DNA from: Parvibaculum sp035325945
GTDB lineage: Bacteria; Pseudomonadota; Alphaproteobacteria; Parvibaculales; Parvibaculaceae
DNA length: 64,000 nt
Direction of reading: 5' to 3'
NCBI RefSeq assembly: GCF_035325945.1
Contig: NZ_DAOKYX010000008.1
Coordinates: 28,587 to 92,586, forward strand
A program made the translations under genes and the position numbers. The notes under the pieces are model-generated. The model was not told where the DNA came from. It was given only the letters and a program-made list of their open reading frames with translations, and searched no databases. This document shows positions 45,117 through 53,459 of this stretch, piece after piece (position 1 is the first letter of the stretch; each line of letters begins with the position of its first letter).

Positions 45117-45376
45117 TCGCCCGATGTGACGCTTTGCGCGAGAGCCACGAGCGTCGCGTCCGTTTCCCCGATCAGCGCCACATCGCAGAGCCACGCACCC
45201 GTCGGCTCCTCGTCCAGCATCTCTGGATAGGGAAGCCTGACCCGCGCCTCGTCGAAGCGCATGCCCTCCTCATCCGTCCAGGCATAGGCGCGTGCCTTGC
45301 CCGCGCTCGCCTCCGCGAGCATCGCGTGCAGCTCCCCGGCCGAGGCGGCGCGAAGTGTGTATGTCGTGATCGTCAT
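45098..45376 (-). CDS. Small protein downstream of phage-like gene, unknown function
   Basis: A 92-residue protein starting MTITTYTLRAASAGELHAML, acidic with several aromatic residues (AYAWTDEEGMRFDEARVRLPYPEM). I do not recognise it. Its start overlaps the stop of the larger phage-like gene (ATGA), the arrangement of a tail fibre and its small accessory or assembly protein in prophages. That role is inferred from position only. Its end overlaps the GST gene by 19 bases. Confidence 0.6.
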   Translation of the reverse strand: MTITTYTLRAASAGELHAMLAEASAGKARAYAWTDEEGMRFDEARVRLPYPEMLDEEPTGAWLCDVALIGETDATLVALAQSVTSGDQAASG

Positions 45377-46704
45377 GCCGCCACCCATGCGTCCATTTCG
45401 CCATCCGTCAGCGGACGGCATATCTCCATGCGTTCGATGAGATCGTTGAGATAGCCGGTCGCAAGCTGGCTGCCGATCGAGAGCGTGGTCGGGCCGTTGG
45501 GGAGCGGCAGGGTCGCGCTCAATGCCGCGCCCGCCTTCGATTTCATCACGCCGCCCGCGCCATCGAGGCGGAATGCGATCTTCTGCCGCCCAAGAGCCGC
45601 CGGCAGGGTCTGGCCGGCAAATTCGGCCGCCCCGTCCCGCGACGAGGCCATCTGAAGCGTATCGCCCGCGTTGATATAAACCCGCGTGGCGTTGCCGGTC
45701 GTTCCATTGTTGAGGGAAAAGACGACACGGCTGACGCCGTCGCCCAGATGGCTCAGATTGATCGCGGAGAGAACGCTGAACCCTGCCTGCAATCCGGCAG
45801 CGGCGAACCAGTCGAGCGAGGCGGCGCGCACATCGCTCGCAAGGCGTGTCGCGGCAGTGGCGCCGGAGAGGATCGGCGGCGCGAGGAAGCTCTGCTGGTG
45901 GTAGCCGAGCCCCCATGCGTAAACGCCGGACGCCCCGTCACCCTGATAGGCAGGCTGATAATCGTTGCCCGGATCGCCATTTGCCAGACACCAAATAAGC
46001 CCCTGCGCCGCGCGGACCTCCAGGACGACAGCCCAGCACAGGTAGTAGCCATAGGCGGCGGGCAACACTCCGCACGCAATTGGCGGGTTTGTCGCCATTG
46101 GCGATGCGGCGCCCGCGCCGGAAAGCCGGAACTTGCAGCGGCCGACGCCGTTGGATGAGAAGGTGATCCATTCGCGCCCGGCGGGCCTGAAGAAGCCGTA
46201 ATGAAGGCCCGGCAAGGCGGTGTCATAAGCCGGGATCGAATAGAAGCGATGGTGGTTCAAGGAGCCGTCCTCTTTCAGAAGATCGGCCGTAAGCGTTCCG
46301 TCAGGTGCGAGGGCGACGTCCGTCGTGCAGCCCGCATTCTGATAGACATGGTTCGACTTCGAGAGATCGGCGCTGTTGAGCCATGTGTTCGTCGCCTGCC
46401 CGCCGATATAGGCACCGACACCCTTGGTGGCGGCAAGCTCGTTAGGCCCGAACAAACGATAGAGACCTGCCGCGTCGGCGAGGAGATGCGGCGATGAGCG
46501 CACGGTGGCGAAGAGCGCCGCCGGTTCCTTCTCCGCCCCGCTCAGCGCATAGCGCGCATTGTAGAAATCCGCCGCGAGCACGGCCTTCGGATGGCACCAG
46601 CCGAGGCCGCGCCTTTCCGCTCCCCGCCAGAAAGGGCCTGTTCCCAGTCCGAAACTCGTCTCCCCCTGTCGGGGAATATCGCTCCACCTCGATGGTGCCG
46701 GCAT
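45373..46704 (-). CDS. Phage tail-fibre-like protein with a C-terminal lectin/LamG-like domain
   Basis: A 443-residue protein without signal peptide. About residues 105-190 (NTWLNSADLSKSNHVYQNAG) look like the carbohydrate-binding module seen in phage tail proteins, and 280-443 form a concanavalin/LamG-like beta-sandwich ending NDLIERMEICRPLTDGEMDA, a common end for such modules. GAGGAGGCGACG gives a strong start at 46704. There is no other phage gene nearby, so it could be a prophage remnant or a domesticated adhesin or particle component. Function not established. Confidence 0.65.
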   Translation of the reverse strand: MPAPSRWSDIPRQGETSFGLGTGPFWRGAERRGLGWCHPKAVLAADFYNARYALSGAEKEPAALFATVRSSPHLLADAAGLYRLFGPNELAATKGVGAYIGGQATNTWLNSADLSKSNHVYQNAGCTTDVALAPDGTLTADLLKEDGSLNHHRFYSIPAYDTALPGLHYGFFRPAGREWITFSSNGVGRCKFRLSGAGAASPMATNPPIACGVLPAAYGYYLCWAVVLEVRAAQGLIWCLANGDPGNDYQPAYQGDGASGVYAWGLGYHQQSFLAPPILSGATAATRLASDVRAASLDWFAAAGLQAGFSVLSAINLSHLGDGVSRVVFSLNNGTTGNATRVYINAGDTLQMASSRDGAAEFAGQTLPAALGRQKIAFRLDGAGGVMKSKAGAALSATLPLPNGPTTLSIGSQLATGYLNDLIERMEICRPLTDGEMDAWVAA

Positions 46705-46775
46705 CGTCGCCTCCTCTCACTGCCATCCGGGCGGAGTGTGCGGCAACCGGAGCGGGGCGGGGATAGTTTGCTCTG

Positions 46776-47570
46776 CTACTTCACCATGGGGCCGGCCTGG
46801 TTGGTGAGCCTGTAGGCGAGCAGCACAGGGAGGAATGTGAGCGCCATCACGAAGAGCACGACGACGTTCACCTCCGGCAGCTTCTGCCCGAGCCGGATCG
46901 CGCCGAAGATCCAGAGCGGCAGCGTGTTCTGCGCTCCCGCCGTGAAGGTCGTCACGATCACTTCGTCGAAGGAGAGCGCGAAGGCCAGAAGCGCGCCCGC
47001 GACCAGCGAAGTCGAGATCATCGGCAGGGTGACGCGCCGGAAGGTCTGCCACTGGTTCGCGCCGAGATCCATCGACGCTTCCTCGAGCGATCGCGGCACG
47101 CGCCGCAGCCGCGCGATCACGTTGTTGTAGACGATGACGATGCAGAAGGTCGCGTGGCCGATGACGATGGTCCAGAAGGAAAGCCCGAGGCCCCAGAAGA
47201 CGAAGAAGGAATTGAGCGCCATGCCGGTGATGATGCCGGGCAGCGCGATCGGCAGCACGACGACGAAGGAGACGGCCTCCTTGCCGAAGAATTCGAAGCG
47301 ATGAACGGCGAAGGCCGCCGCCGAGCCGAGCAGAACGGCGACGGCGGTCGCAAGAAGACCCGCCTTGAGCGAGAGCCCTAGCGCCATGCGGATTTCGGGA
47401 TTTGTCCATGCCGATCCGAACCAGCGCAGCGAATAACCCGCGATCGGCCAGCTCTGAATGTTCGATGCGTTGAACGCATAGACGAGGATGATCAGGATCG
47501 GGATGAAGAGGAACAGCAGGACGAACACCACCCAGGCGGTCAGCGCGATCCTTGCGAGTTTCGTTTCCAT
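46776..47570 (-). CDS. ydcV: Polyamine-type ABC transporter permease (YdcV/PotC-like)
   Basis: A 264-residue inner-membrane permease with six hydrophobic segments. The coupling motif EEASMDLGANQWQTFRRVTLP is the EAA loop that docks on the ATPase. FNASNIQSWPIAGYSLRWF is typical of PotC-type openings. It is the last gene of the five-gene importer/dehydrogenase operon, starting ten bases after the upstream permease stop. Symbol given because the gene set equals E. coli ydcSTUV-patD. Confidence 0.88.
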   Translation of the reverse strand: METKLARIALTAWVVFVLLFLFIPILIILVYAFNASNIQSWPIAGYSLRWFGSAWTNPEIRMALGLSLKAGLLATAVAVLLGSAAAFAVHRFEFFGKEAVSFVVVLPIALPGIITGMALNSFFVFWGLGLSFWTIVIGHATFCIVIVYNNVIARLRRVPRSLEEASMDLGANQWQTFRRVTLPMISTSLVAGALLAFALSFDEVIVTTFTAGAQNTLPLWIFGAIRLGQKLPEVNVVVLFVMALTFLPVLLAYRLTNQAGPMVK

Positions 47571-47580
47571 GCGCCCTCCC

Positions 47581-48507
47581 TCACATCACCTCAAACGCGC
47601 CGGTCCGCCGCGCACCGATGAGATAGAGCGCCATGACGACGAGCGGAATGGAGGCATAGGCCGCCGCGAAGGGAATGTTGTTGGCGATGCCGACATTCGC
47701 ATAGACGACATTGCCGATGAAGTCCGAGCCCGGCCCGCCGACGAGCACCGGCGTGATGTAGTCGCCAAGCGTCAGCGAGAATGTGAAGATCGACCCCGCG
47801 ACGACGCCCGGCATGGCAAGCGGCAGGATGACCTTGAAGAAGGTCCGCCACGCCTTCGCGCCGAGATCCTGCGAGGCTTCAAAGAGCGAATAGGGAATCC
47901 GCTCGATGGCCGCATAGATCGGCATGATCATGAAGGGCAGCCAGATATAGGAGAAGACGACCCACATCGCCCAGTTGGTATAGCCGATCTGCACGCTCGC
48001 GAAACCGAAGCTGTGCAAGAGCCAGTTGAGCGCGCCGTCATTGGCGAAGATGAGCCGCCAGGCATAGACGCGCGCAAGATAGCTCGACCAGAGTGGCACG
48101 AGCACGAGCGTGAAGAGCGCCACTCGTTGCGCCGGCGTTGCGAGCCGCACCATGTAATAGGCAAACGGGAAGGCGAGGATCACATCGGTAACCGTCACCG
48201 CCGCCGCCATGAGGATCGTCCGGATCGCGATCTTGCGGTAGACGTCGCTCTCGAAGATCGTCTGGAAATTCGCGATGGTGAAGGTCCGGTCGAGCTCGCC
48301 GGTGAAGGAGTCGATGCTCCAGAAGGCCGAAATGAAAAGCGCGGCGAGCGCGGCGAGATAGATGAGAATGAACCAGCCGAGCGGCGGCGCGAGCAGAAGC
48401 CCCGCGCCAACCGCCGGTTTGCGCCACAGAAATGCCGACATCCGGCGGATCGCTTCATGCAGGCGATCCGCCGTCATGCCGTAAGCCGTCTGGGGACGGT
48501 CGATCAA
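47581..48507 (-). CDS. ydcU: Polyamine-type ABC transporter permease (YdcU/PotB-like)
   Basis: A 308-residue permease with about six hydrophobic segments, PotB-like elements ARVYAWRLIFANDGALNWLL, and the EAA loop FEASQDLGAKAWRTFFKVILP. I chose the TTG at 48507: it overlaps the binding-protein stop as TTGA and has AGGAG eight bases upstream. The later ATGs at 48477 and 48441 lack ribosome sites. It forms the channel with the next permease. Confidence 0.87.
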   Translation of the reverse strand: MIDRPQTAYGMTADRLHEAIRRMSAFLWRKPAVGAGLLLAPPLGWFILIYLAALAALFISAFWSIDSFTGELDRTFTIANFQTIFESDVYRKIAIRTILMAAAVTVTDVILAFPFAYYMVRLATPAQRVALFTLVLVPLWSSYLARVYAWRLIFANDGALNWLLHSFGFASVQIGYTNWAMWVVFSYIWLPFMIMPIYAAIERIPYSLFEASQDLGAKAWRTFFKVILPLAMPGVVAGSIFTFSLTLGDYITPVLVGGPGSDFIGNVVYANVGIANNIPFAAAYASIPLVVMALYLIGARRTGAFEVM

Positions 48508-49658
48508 CCCTTGATCTCCTGCCACTTCTGCTGCCAGGTCGTGTAGCTCGTGCACTCCTTCTTGCCGTTACTGCACATTTCCTGCGGCGTCTTCCAGAAC
48601 CTGATCTGCTTGAGATAGGTCGCGGCTTCGTTCAGATGGTAGCGCTCGCAGGAGCCCTTATCGAGCTTGTCCATCTCGGCGCAGGCTTTCATGTTGGCTG
48701 GCGTCTCGCCGAAATAGATCGCCTGTTGCGCCTGCACCGACGGCGTCGAGACATAGGCCATCCACTTATAGGCGCAGTTGACGTGCTTCGATTTCGCCGA
48801 AAGCATCCAGCTATCGGCCCAGCCCGTCGCCCCTTCGCTCGGTACCGTATCGGCCACCTTCGCGCCCGCCGCCTTCAGCGTGATGGTCTGATAGGGCCAT
48901 GCGGCGCCGATGATGGCGTCGCCATTCTTGAAGAGTTCGATCTCGTCGGAAGCGAGCGCCCAGTATTTCTTGATGAGTGGACGCTGCTTCTTCAGAAGCG
49001 CGACGGCGGCATCGAGCTGCTTTTCGGTGAGTTCATAAGGGTCAGTGATGCCGAGGCTCGGATCTTTCTTGGCGAGATAGAGCGCGGCGTCGGCAATCTG
49101 GATCGGATTGTCCGGCACCGTGATCTTGCCCTTGTAGGCTTCGTCATAGATCGCCGCCCAGCTCGTCGGCGCGGTCTTGAACTTGTCCGTATTGTAGAGG
49201 AGCACGTTCGGTCCCCATTCATAGGAGAGACCATAGTGAACGCCCTTGAGCGTGTTGTGCGGCGGCGCCTGAAGGTCCGGCACGAAGTTCTCGAAATCCG
49301 GGATGAGCTTCACGTCGATCGGCTGCACATTGCCGCCAAGGATGAGACGCAGGCTCGCATCGCCCGACGCCGAAACGAGATCGTATTCCGAGCCGCCGCC
49401 CTGGCGCATCAGCGCCACCATTTCATCGGAAGAACCCGCATATTTGCGGTTGACGATGCAGCCCGTCTCCTTCTCGAAGGGCTTTACCCAGGAATCCTCC
49501 GCATATCCCTCCCACGCCACAATATTGAGCGCGCCCTCGCCCGCGCCAATCGTCTTGGGATAGTTCGGCGCCACCGGCTCGGCAAATGCCGAAACGGAAA
49601 ATGCGATTGCCGTGCCCAGGGTCAATCCCAAAGCGACGGTAACTTTCATGCTGGTCAT
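48504..49658 (-). CDS. ydcS: Periplasmic polyamine-type substrate-binding protein (YdcS-like)
   Basis: A 384-residue periplasmic binding protein of the spermidine/putrescine family. The signal peptide is about residues 1-26 (MTSMKVTVALGLTLGTAIAF). The mature part has LNIVAWEGYAEDSWVKPFE, GLSYEWGPNVLLYNTD and GWADSWMLSAKS, PotD/YdcS-like blocks. AAGGAGGG precedes the ATG at 49658. Length equals E. coli YdcS (about 381). Four or more cysteines near the C-terminus may form disulfides. Probable ligand is putrescine or another amine, inferred from the dehydrogenase partner. Confidence 0.88.
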   Translation of the reverse strand: MTSMKVTVALGLTLGTAIAFSVSAFAEPVAPNYPKTIGAGEGALNIVAWEGYAEDSWVKPFEKETGCIVNRKYAGSSDEMVALMRQGGGSEYDLVSASGDASLRLILGGNVQPIDVKLIPDFENFVPDLQAPPHNTLKGVHYGLSYEWGPNVLLYNTDKFKTAPTSWAAIYDEAYKGKITVPDNPIQIADAALYLAKKDPSLGITDPYELTEKQLDAAVALLKKQRPLIKKYWALASDEIELFKNGDAIIGAAWPYQTITLKAAGAKVADTVPSEGATGWADSWMLSAKSKHVNCAYKWMAYVSTPSVQAQQAIYFGETPANMKACAEMDKLDKGSCERYHLNEAATYLKQIRFWKTPQEMCSNGKKECTSYTTWQQKWQEIKG

Positions 49659-49685
49659 CTCAGAACCCTCCTTTCCTGGATGGTT

Positions 49686-50756
49686 TCACCGAAGCTCGAA
49701 CAGGTTGTCCGGACGCCACGCAACTTGCACTCTGCTGCCCTGCTCCTCCCGGAAGCAGGCCGTCGTACGGTCGAAATTCTGGCGGATGGCGACGATCCTC
49801 GTGCCGTCGGCAAGCCCCACCGCATAGCGGGTGAACGTGCCGACATAGACAGCCTCGATGACGATGCCTTCCTCGGTGTGAAGTCCTGCCTCGTCGAAGA
49901 GCTGGCCGAGCGGCGCGACGCGCACCTTTTCCGGCCGCAGCACGAAGCGTCTGCCGTCGCGTTTCAGTATGTTCGACGTGCCGACGAAGCCGGCGACGAA
50001 CTCGTCCGCCGGTTCCTCATAGACCTCCGTCGGCGAACCGATCTGCACGATGCGGCCCTGATTGAAGATGGCGATGCGATCGCTCATCGTCAGCGCCTCT
50101 TCCTGATCGTGCGTCACATAGAGGAAGGTGATCTTCACCTCCTCCTGAATACGCTTGAGTTCGGATTGCATTTCCTGGCGCAGCTTCAGATCGAGTGCGC
50201 CGAGCGGCTCGTCGAGCAACAGAACCTTCGGCCGGTTCACGATGGCGCGCGCAAGCCCGACACGCTGGCGCTGGCCGCCCGACAGTTGCGCCGGCTGGCG
50301 CTCGCCGAAGTTTTCGAGCCGGACCATGCGCAGCGCTTCTTCCACACGCACCGTGCATTCGTGCTTGGGCACGCCCTTCGCGTGAAGCCCATAGGCGATA
50401 TTCTCCGCAACCGTCATATGCGGAAAGAGCGCGTAGTCCTGAAACACCGTATTGATGTCGCGCTCATAGGGCGGCTTGCCGGTCACATCGGCGCCGCTTA
50501 GCTCGATCACGCCGCGATCCGGCTTCTCGAAACCGGCGATGAGCCTCAGCGTCGTCGTCTTGCCGGAACCGGAGGGGCCGAGCAGCGTGTAGAACTCGCC
50601 ACGGCGGACTTCGAGATCGACATGCTCGACCGCCACCGTCTCCTTATACGCCTTGCGCACGCCTTCGAGACGAACGATCACGGGCTCGACATCGCCATCC
50701 GGCATCGGGCCGCTCTCCGCCTGATCTTCGTTCCGCGCGAAGCTGCTCAACGTCAC
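49686..50756 (-). CDS. ydcT: Polyamine-type ABC transporter ATPase (YdcT/PotA-like)
   Basis: A 356-residue ATPase. Walker A is GPSGSGKTT near residue 61, the Q-loop is NTVFQDYALFPHMTV, the signature is LSGGQRQRVGLARA, Walker B is VLLLDEPLGALD, the switch is YVTHDQEEAL, and a C-terminal TOBE domain starts around residue 270. The start is a GTG at 50756 close to GAAGAG. The first 24 residues are an extra charged leader. It lies between patD (24 bp) and the binding-protein gene (27 bp), in one operon. Confidence 0.92.
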   Translation of the reverse strand: MTLSSFARNEDQAESGPMPDGDVEPVIVRLEGVRKAYKETVAVEHVDLEVRRGEFYTLLGPSGSGKTTTLRLIAGFEKPDRGVIELSGADVTGKPPYERDINTVFQDYALFPHMTVAENIAYGLHAKGVPKHECTVRVEEALRMVRLENFGERQPAQLSGGQRQRVGLARAIVNRPKVLLLDEPLGALDLKLRQEMQSELKRIQEEVKITFLYVTHDQEEALTMSDRIAIFNQGRIVQIGSPTEVYEEPADEFVAGFVGTSNILKRDGRRFVLRPEKVRVAPLGQLFDEAGLHTEEGIVIEAVYVGTFTRYAVGLADGTRIVAIRQNFDRTTACFREEQGSRVQVAWRPDNLFELR

Positions 50757-50780
50757 CTCTTCCCCAAGCTCAAACCCGGA

Positions 50781-52205
50781 TCAGTGTTTCACCATCACAT
50801 GCCGCACGACCGAATAGTCCTCCAGCGCATAGGCCGACAGGTCTTTTCCGTAGCCGGATGATTTCATACCGCCATGTGGCATCTCGTTCGCCAGCATGAA
50901 ATGCGTGTTGACCCATGTGCAGCCATATTGAAGCCGCGCCGCGGTCTGCATCGCCTTGGAAATATCGCGGGTCCACACCGATGAGGCGAGGCCGTATTGG
51001 GAATCGTTCGCCCAGCCGATCGCCTGCTCCACATCGTCGAAGCGCGTGATCGAAACGACCGGGCCGAAGACCTCCCGCTGCACGATCTCGTCTTCCTGCC
51101 GCGCGCCAGCTATCACTGTGGGCTCATAGAAGAAACCGTTGCCCGCGCCCGGCTTGCCACCCGTCAGCACCTCGACATGCTTCTGCGCCCGCGCCCGCTC
51201 CACGAAGCTCGACACGCGGCTGCGCTGCCTCTCGCTGATGAGCGGGCCGAGTTCGACGCCTTCATCCTCCGGCCCGCCGAACTTGATGCCCGAGACGGCG
51301 CTGGCGAGATCGGCCGCCACCTTGTCGTAAACCTTCGCGCCCGCATAGATGCGGCAGGCCGCCGTGCAGTCCTGCCCGGCATTGTAATAGCCGAAGGTAC
51401 GGACGCCCTCGACCACGGCGTCGATATCGGCGTCGTCGAAGACGATGACGGGCGCCTTGCCGCCAAGCTCGAGATGCGTGCGCTTGAGCGTGCCGGTCGC
51501 GGCTTCGAGCACCTTGCGGCCGGTGGCGATGTCGCCGGTGAGCGAGGTCATGTGCACGCCCGGATGCGAGACGAGCGGCGCGCCGACCGTTTCGCCCCGG
51601 CCGAGGACGAGGTTCCACACACCGGCAGGGAAAAGCTCGGCCATGATCTCGGCCAGTTTCAGCGTCGTCAGCGGCGTCTGTTCGGACGGCTTCAGCACGA
51701 CCGCATTGCCCGCCGCGAGCGCGGGCGCGATCTTCCAGGCAGCCATCATCAGCGGATAGTTCCAGGGCGCGATCGAGGCGACGACGCCGACGGGGTCGCG
51801 GCGGATCATGCTGGTGAGGCCGGGCAGATATTCACCTGCCGCGCTACCGTTCATGCAACGCGCGGCGCCCGCGAAGAAGCGGAAGCAATCGACGATGGCG
51901 GGGATTTCATCCTCGAGCACGCGCGGATAGGGCTTTCCGCAGTTGAGGCTTTCGAGCTTCGCGAATGCTTCCGCATCCGCCTCGATCCGGTCGGCGAGCT
52001 TCAGCAGAAGGCCCGACCGCTCGGCGGGCGTCGTCCGCCCCCAGCTCGCGAAGGCGCGGCTCGCCGCAGCGACGGCCTGGTTGATCTGATCTTTCGATGC
52101 CGAGGGTATCCTGGCGATCAGGGCGCCCGTCGCCGGGTTGAGGATGTCCTCCTCCGGCCCCGCGCCCTGCACGAACTTGCCGTCGATAAAGAGCCTGGTT
52201 TGCAT
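50781..52205 (-). CDS. patD: Gamma-aminobutyraldehyde dehydrogenase
   Basis: A 474-residue NAD-dependent aldehyde dehydrogenase oxidising 4-aminobutanal to GABA in putrescine breakdown. The catalytic Cys280 (YNAGQDCTAACR) and Glu246 (LELGGK) fall at the same numbers I know for E. coli PatD, and the length is the same. PWNYPLMMAAWKIAPALAAGN is the NAD-binding stretch. AGGGGAGAGG sets the ATG at 52205. First gene of the operon with the ydc-like importer. The upstream LysR gene points the same way. The putrescine transaminase is not in the window. Confidence 0.9.
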   Translation of the reverse strand: MQTRLFIDGKFVQGAGPEEDILNPATGALIARIPSASKDQINQAVAAASRAFASWGRTTPAERSGLLLKLADRIEADAEAFAKLESLNCGKPYPRVLEDEIPAIVDCFRFFAGAARCMNGSAAGEYLPGLTSMIRRDPVGVVASIAPWNYPLMMAAWKIAPALAAGNAVVLKPSEQTPLTTLKLAEIMAELFPAGVWNLVLGRGETVGAPLVSHPGVHMTSLTGDIATGRKVLEAATGTLKRTHLELGGKAPVIVFDDADIDAVVEGVRTFGYYNAGQDCTAACRIYAGAKVYDKVAADLASAVSGIKFGGPEDEGVELGPLISERQRSRVSSFVERARAQKHVEVLTGGKPGAGNGFFYEPTVIAGARQEDEIVQREVFGPVVSITRFDDVEQAIGWANDSQYGLASSVWTRDISKAMQTAARLQYGCTWVNTHFMLANEMPHGGMKSSGYGKDLSAYALEDYSVVRHVMVKH

Positions 52206-52343
52206 CACGCCTCTCCCCTGGGCTTGCCGCGAAACCTCATGGCCGCGCGCCCCTTCAGACAGGCGGGCCTCGACCGGCAAAAGGCGCCGGGCGGCCCGCG
52301 AAGGCTCGGGGCGGCAGTCTGTCAAGAAATGCTAGGGCAGGTT

Positions 52344-52366
52344 TTTTCCGATTGAAAATCGGAAAA
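52344..52366. repeat. AT-rich inverted repeat upstream of patD
   Basis: TTTTCCGAT-TGAAA-ATCGGAAAA, 9-bp perfect arms, about 140 bp before patD. CGGAAAA recurs at 52382-52388 and nearly again at 52438. It could be an operator array for the LysR regulator. It is not followed by a T run in the direction of lysR transcription, so a terminator role is less likely. Confidence 0.55.
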
Positions 52367-52385
52367 TCCGCGCTATCCGTTCGGA

Positions 52386-52459
52386 AAATCAGATAGCTAG
52401 AGCGTTTCCAGCAAAAGCGGAAACCGCTTTTGTGGTTCGGAAATGCGACAAATCAGATA
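52386..52459. repeat. Palindromic intergenic repeat flanked by 10-bp direct repeats
   Basis: The core TAGAGCGTTTCC...TTCGGAAATGCGAC contains the perfect hairpin CAAAAGCGG-AAA-CCGCTTTTG (52412-52432). From memory, elements of this form are dispersed many times in alphaproteobacterial genomes. AAATCAGATA occurs directly on both sides (52386-52395 and 52450-52459), which could be a target duplication or internal symmetry. Only one copy is in the window. Confidence 0.6.
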
Positions 52460-52503
52460 ACCGGCGCATCCGTTTCCATCCCGTCGAAACGGGTACTCAG
52501 GCG

Positions 52504-53424
52504 TCAGATTCCCGGCGAGCGGCGCCTTGCGGCGGGGGGCGTGTACTCCCGGCACATATCGAGAAACTGGCTCGCCGTGGGCCTGAGCGGCGCGCCCCGC
52601 CGCCAGACGAGCCCCACATCCACGGTCGGGATGGGATTGGCGAGTTCCCGCGCCTCCAGCCTGTCGCCTTCGAGCGACCAGGGGCGATAGGCCATGTCCG
52701 GCAGCGTCGCGAGCCCGACCCCCATGCCGACAAGGCTCCTGACCGCCTCAACCGAGGAGGTGCGCAGCACGATGTTGGGCGTGAGCCCCTCCTCCTGCCA
52801 ATAGGAAGTCGTCGTCTCGATGAGTTCGTCGACGGCCAGCATGATGAGCGGCTCGGCGGCAAGATCGCTCAGCGTAAGGACGTTATGCGAAAGGAGCCCG
52901 TGGCCTGCCGGGAGCCAGATGCGCCAGGGCGAGCGAATGAGAATTTCCGATTCGAGCGCCTGCCGATCCTGGAGGTTGGAAACGAGCAGCAGACCCACAT
53001 CGAGCTCGCCATTGACGAGCAGATGTTCGAGATAGGTGCGCTCGTCCTCGACCACGCGCACATCGACCTGCGGGAAGACCCGGCGGAAGCGCGCAAGGAG
53101 ATCGGCGAGATAATAACCCGACACCATGGGCGTCACGCCCACATTGAGATCGCCGGACATCGCCTCCGGCCGCGCGCTGACCGCGCGGCGCGCATCCGCC
53201 ACCGCCGCCGTGATGCGCCGGGCATGGAGGAGAAGCTGGTGCCCCTCATGCGTGAGGCGGACGCCCTTCGCGTGGCGCACGAAGAGCTCCGCCCCCATTT
53301 CATATTCGAGCGCCTGGATCGCGGAGGTGATGGCCGATTGCGAGATGCTGAGTTCCTGCGCCGCGCGCGAAACGGATTCCGTTTCCGCGGCGGCGATGAA
53401 ATATCGGATCTGGCGCAGGTTCAT
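52504..53424 (-). CDS. LysR-type transcriptional regulator
   Basis: A 306-residue regulator. The N-terminal winged helix-turn-helix is MNLRQIRYFIAAAETESVSR followed by ISQSAITSAIQALEYEMGAELF, and the effector domain runs from about 92 to 290. It is transcribed toward patD with about 300 bp between them, an arrangement less usual than the divergent one. The repeats in that region are candidate binding sites. Probable control of the polyamine operon is inferred from proximity. Effector unknown. Confidence 0.92.
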   Translation of the reverse strand: MNLRQIRYFIAAAETESVSRAAQELSISQSAITSAIQALEYEMGAELFVRHAKGVRLTHEGHQLLLHARRITAAVADARRAVSARPEAMSGDLNVGVTPMVSGYYLADLLARFRRVFPQVDVRVVEDERTYLEHLLVNGELDVGLLLVSNLQDRQALESEILIRSPWRIWLPAGHGLLSHNVLTLSDLAAEPLIMLAVDELIETTTSYWQEEGLTPNIVLRTSSVEAVRSLVGMGVGLATLPDMAYRPWSLEGDRLEARELANPIPTVDVGLVWRRGAPLRPTASQFLDMCREYTPPAARRRSPGI

Positions 53425-53459
53425 GGGCGTTCACATCAGCGAAGCGGCCGGCTGTCCCC

